Assembly: GCA_951812965.1 (NCBI GenBank)
Contig: OX638341.1
Span: 974,438 to 1,038,437 of the forward strand
Direction: 5' to 3'
DNA: 64,000 nucleotides
DNA from: an uncultured Pseudohongiella sp.
GTDB taxonomy: Bacteria; Pseudomonadota; Gammaproteobacteria; Pseudomonadales; Pseudohongiellaceae
The notes under the pieces are model-generated. The model was not told the DNA's origin. It saw only the letters and a list, made by a program, of their open reading frames with translations, and searched no databases. Positions 62,088 through 64,000 of the stretch are shown here, in pieces. How positions within the stretch are numbered: position 1 is the first letter of the stretch; every line of letters starts with the position of its first letter. A program made the translations under genes and the position numbers.

Positions 62088-62393
62088 TCAAGACACCCGT
62101 TCCTGGAGGGCATGGAATCCTTGAGTCCGGTTCGCGCTCTCAAGAAATTCGCTTTTCAGGACGCACTTGTCTTCCAGCGCGTGGAAAATTTTCGCTACGG
62201 TATCAAGTCTCAAATTGCTATCTTCTGAAAGCATCTGGGTTACGTTAGCCGGGGAGCAGCCAAGCCTTCTTGCCAATTCGGAACGGCTGACTTTCTTCTC
62301 GTTCATAACTTTCTGTATGCAATACTGTGAATCCGCGACGAATTCCTCAACCGCGTAAATTACCGATTCTTCGACATTTTTTGGACCAATCAT
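62088..62393 (-). CDS. Xre-family helix-turn-helix antitoxin (HigA-like)
   Basis: 101 residues. HTH in VMNEKKVSRSELARRLGCSPANVTQMLSEDSNLRLDTVAKIFHALE (about 29-73). ATG 62393 with a GGAGGAAC site, 16 bases downstream of a RelE-like toxin gene, the toxin-first order of higBA modules. It should bind the toxin and the operon promoter. The region is clearly more AT-rich than its surroundings, a sign of acquisition. Confidence 0.85.
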   Translation of the reverse strand: MIGPKNVEESVIYAVEEFVADSQYCIQKVMNEKKVSRSELARRLGCSPANVTQMLSEDSNLRLDTVAKIFHALEDKCVLKSEFLESANRTQGFHALQERVS

Positions 62394-62409
62394 CAGCGTT
62401 CCTCCACGT

Positions 62410-62871
62410 TTATTGCTGACTTTCGAGCATTCCCAGATTTATCGCCGCCCGCTTGAGTTTTTCCTGGTCGCCAGAGCCTTGCTTTTTGGCGGGCTCGATC
62501 TCGGAACAGACAAACCGTCTGGTGTTCGGAATCTGACCTCCATAGACTCGAACCTGCCGCGACTTGAATGCAAAAATTTGCACTTGTTTTCCTGTTGCGC
62601 CGCCGGTACGGAATCTACCCTCAGAGCGACATTGCGTTTCAATCAGGTTCTGATTCAGTTCGTTTGAGAAATATCTCATCCATCTTTCGGCGCGGGCGCG
62701 GTCTCGAGCATCAAGCTTGTCGAACTGTTTCTTGACTCTTTTCGTCATGTACACATCAAGCAATACGCCGGAAACCACATGCTCCAGATTTCCATGATCG
62801 GTCTCATCCTTGGCCTGCGACCCGTTGTCCGGCGAAGGTTTAATATATAACTTAAAATCATTTGTGGTCAA
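62410..62871 (-). CDS. RelE/HigB-like toxin
   Basis: About 153 residues from TTG 62871, though the true start may lie further in (the core begins GVLLDVYMTKRVKKQFDKLDARDRARAERWMRYFS, and ATG 62748 would cut the first strand). The fold pattern is RelE/HigB-like: helices KKQFDKLDARDRARAERWM, then strands RFRTGGATGKQVQIFAFKSRQVRVYGGQ and RRFVCSEIEPAKKQ with a Lys-rich end EKLKRAAINLG. It would be a ribosome-dependent mRNase. Upstream of its antitoxin. On the minus strand a TTGACC and TATATT pair at 62871-62842 may be the module promoter, which would argue for a start downstream of 62842. Confidence 0.78.
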   Translation of the reverse strand: MTTNDFKLYIKPSPDNGSQAKDETDHGNLEHVVSGVLLDVYMTKRVKKQFDKLDARDRARAERWMRYFSNELNQNLIETQCRSEGRFRTGGATGKQVQIFAFKSRQVRVYGGQIPNTRRFVCSEIEPAKKQGSGDQEKLKRAAINLGMLESQQ

Positions 62872-62889
62872 TTGAAAGATCCCTGGTGG

Positions 62890-63564
62890 CTACATCAGGC
62901 CCCTTTCCGCCAGGGAGACGACCTGGGAGCTGCCGACGATGAGGTGGTCGAGTACGCGGACGTCGATGGTTTCGAGCGCGACGCGCAATTTTCGCGTGAT
63001 GGCGATGTCGGCCTGGCTCGGTTCGGCGATTCCCGAAGGATGGTTGTGGGCCAGGATCACCGCCGCGGCATTGTAGGTCAGACAGCGTTCGACGACTTCC
63101 CGCGGATAGACGGCGGCGCCGTCGATAGTGCCCTGGAACAGCTCGTCGAGCCGCAGGATGTGATGCTGGTTTGTCAGGAAGATGCAACTGAAGATCTCGC
63201 TCTTGCAGTAGCGGAAGCGGGCGCGCAGGTATTCCCTGGTGGCCTGGGAACTGCTCAACACGTCGCGATTTTGCACTTCGGCGTATAACTGGCGGTGGCC
63301 GAGTTCGCGCATCGAGGCCAGACTCGCGGCCTTGGCCGGGCCGATACCCGGCACGCGGGAGATTTGCCTGAAATCGGTCGACAGCAAGCCCGCAAGCCCG
63401 TCGAATCGCTGCAACAGTTCCCGCGCCAGGTTCAACGCCGACTTGCGGTTTCCGCCGCTGCCGAGCAGCAGCGCCACCAATTCGGCGTCGCTGAGATTCT
63501 TGGCCCCCACTTCAAACAGCTTTTCCCGCGGCCGTTCGAGCAACGGCCAGTTCTTGATCGTCAT
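62890..63564 (-). CDS. radC: RadC-family JAMM protein
   Basis: 224 residues. Opens IKNWPLLERPREKLFEVGAKNLSDAELVALLLGSGG, then a helix-hairpin-helix part (FRQISRVPGIGPAKAASLASMRELG), then the JAMM/MPN metalloprotease-like domain with EIFSCIFLTNQHHILRLDELFQGTIDGAAVYPREVVERCLTYNAAAVILAHNHPSGIAEPSQAD (motif HxHPSGxxxPSxxD). The molecular role remains unclear despite the name. Divergent from coaBC, whose start is 184 bases away. Confidence 0.95.
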   Translation of the reverse strand: MTIKNWPLLERPREKLFEVGAKNLSDAELVALLLGSGGNRKSALNLARELLQRFDGLAGLLSTDFRQISRVPGIGPAKAASLASMRELGHRQLYAEVQNRDVLSSSQATREYLRARFRYCKSEIFSCIFLTNQHHILRLDELFQGTIDGAAVYPREVVERCLTYNAAAVILAHNHPSGIAEPSQADIAITRKLRVALETIDVRVLDHLIVGSSQVVSLAERGLM

Positions 63565-63747
63565 CGCGTCTCTCCGGTTCGGAAATCAGCGTAGTCGGGT
63601 TTTCGCGGATGACACTGTTTTTGCGAAAAATCGATTTCGGGATAAATCGATACGGGCAAAACCAACGCGGGCAAATTGCTTCCGGAAGGGCTTGCTGCTA
63701 GTCTAGCCGTCCTCTCTTTCCATGCCTCCGGAAAGCCGCGCCCGGAT

Positions 63748-64000
63748 ATGCCGACGCTAACCAACAAGCGCATTCTGCTGGGCATTACCGGTGGAATCGC
63801 CGCGTACAAGTGCGCTGAACTGTCCCGTTTGTTCACGAGGGCAGGGGCCGAGGTGCGCGTGGTCATGACTCGCGCGGCGCAGGAATTCGTTACCCCGCTG
63901 ACCATGCAGGCCCTGACCGGCAATCGGGTGCATTTGGACCTGCTCGATTTCGAAGCCGAGGCGGCCATGGGCCACATCGAACTCGCGCGCTGGGCCGATC
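63748..64000 (+). CDS. coaBC: CoaBC (Dfp), N-terminal part, cut by the window end
   Basis: Bifunctional phosphopantothenoylcysteine decarboxylase / synthetase of coenzyme A synthesis; this is the FMN-dependent CoaC half. Read from ATG 63748: [62 protein letters not shown] and [22 protein letters not shown], where [10 protein letters not shown] is the flavoprotein fold start and HIELARWAD the catalytic His region. GGAAAG lies upstream. Divergent from radC, the common gammaproteobacterial order. coaD at 53.2 kb belongs to the same pathway. Confidence 0.95.
   Translation, partial: MPTLTNKRILLGITGGIAAYKCAELSRLFTRAGAEVRVVMTRAAQEFVTPLTMQALTGNRVHLDLLDFEAEAAMGHIELARWAD

Overview
The window is a GC-rich stretch (roughly 60 percent or more by eye) of a Gram-negative chromosome, most likely an uncultivated gammaproteobacterium. 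Evidence for this is a complete inner-core LPS gene set (hldE, waaA, waaF, waaC, waaG, an lpxL-type acyltransferase), the order rsmD / ftsY / rpoH, the cmoA-cmoB pair, and the order coaBC / radC / rpmB / rpmG. The species cannot be named from the sequence. Coding density is high and many neighbours overlap by 4 bases (ATGA), so much of the window is tight operons.

Layout. 1-5.1 kb: a secreted esterase-like protein, malate synthase G and two secreted proteins of unknown role. 5.2-10.3 kb: a leftward operon with an LpxL-like acyltransferase, an acyl carrier protein, an HlyD adaptor, a C39-peptidase ABC exporter and a catalytically dead REP-transposase relative. 10.5-19.5 kb: Xaa-Pro dipeptidase, waaA, an FAD oxidoreductase with an aldo/keto reductase, a FitAB toxin-antitoxin island flanked by a 90-bp direct repeat, a broken Xre/MbcA-type antitoxin, an aminotransferase and hldE. 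19.7-26.3 kb: a PSCyt/PSD1 c-type cytochrome protein with its DUF1501 partner, lpxL and a GT-C membrane glycosyltransferase. 26.3-27.9 kb: a 134-bp tandem array built from palindromic repeats. 27.9-34.5 kb: a NodU/CmcH-type carbamoyltransferase, waaG, waaC, waaF and an M48 metalloprotease. 34.6-48.1 kb: a large leftward gene set encoding lipoproteins, two VWA proteins with an ExbD/MotB-like membrane anchor, an ASKHA-like protein, a MotA/TolQ/ExbB-type channel, a PEGA/SUMF1 protein, TPR proteins and a protein with a TonB-C-like end. 48.4-52.3 kb: a PQQ dehydrogenase and a hydantoinase A-type protein. 52.4-64 kb: housekeeping genes (mutM, coaD, yheT-like, rsmD, ftsY, rpoH, DUF423, thiS, thiG, trmB, cmoA, cmoB, rpmG, rpmB, a HigBA-like module, radC and the start of coaBC).

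The most striking candidate system is the 34.6-48.1 kb locus. A proton-channel A-subunit homologue is encoded next to two VWA proteins whose single membrane segment carries the Asp-containing FLDVxxCGFGA motif, together with periplasmic TPR, PEGA and TonB-C-like proteins. I read this as a possible proton-motive-force driven envelope machine with two different B-subunits. This is inference; no function is demonstrated by sequence.

A second theme is repeats. A palindromic family (core GGGCGAGGCATGCCTCGCCC and the variant with CGACGCATGCGTCG) occurs as singles, as REPIN-like inverted doublets with a conserved asymmetric spacer, and as the 134-bp array. Copies supply stop codons or start regions of several genes. 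A second short family (ATGGGTGTCCCAT) is inserted in frame in waaC and lies beside the FitAB island.
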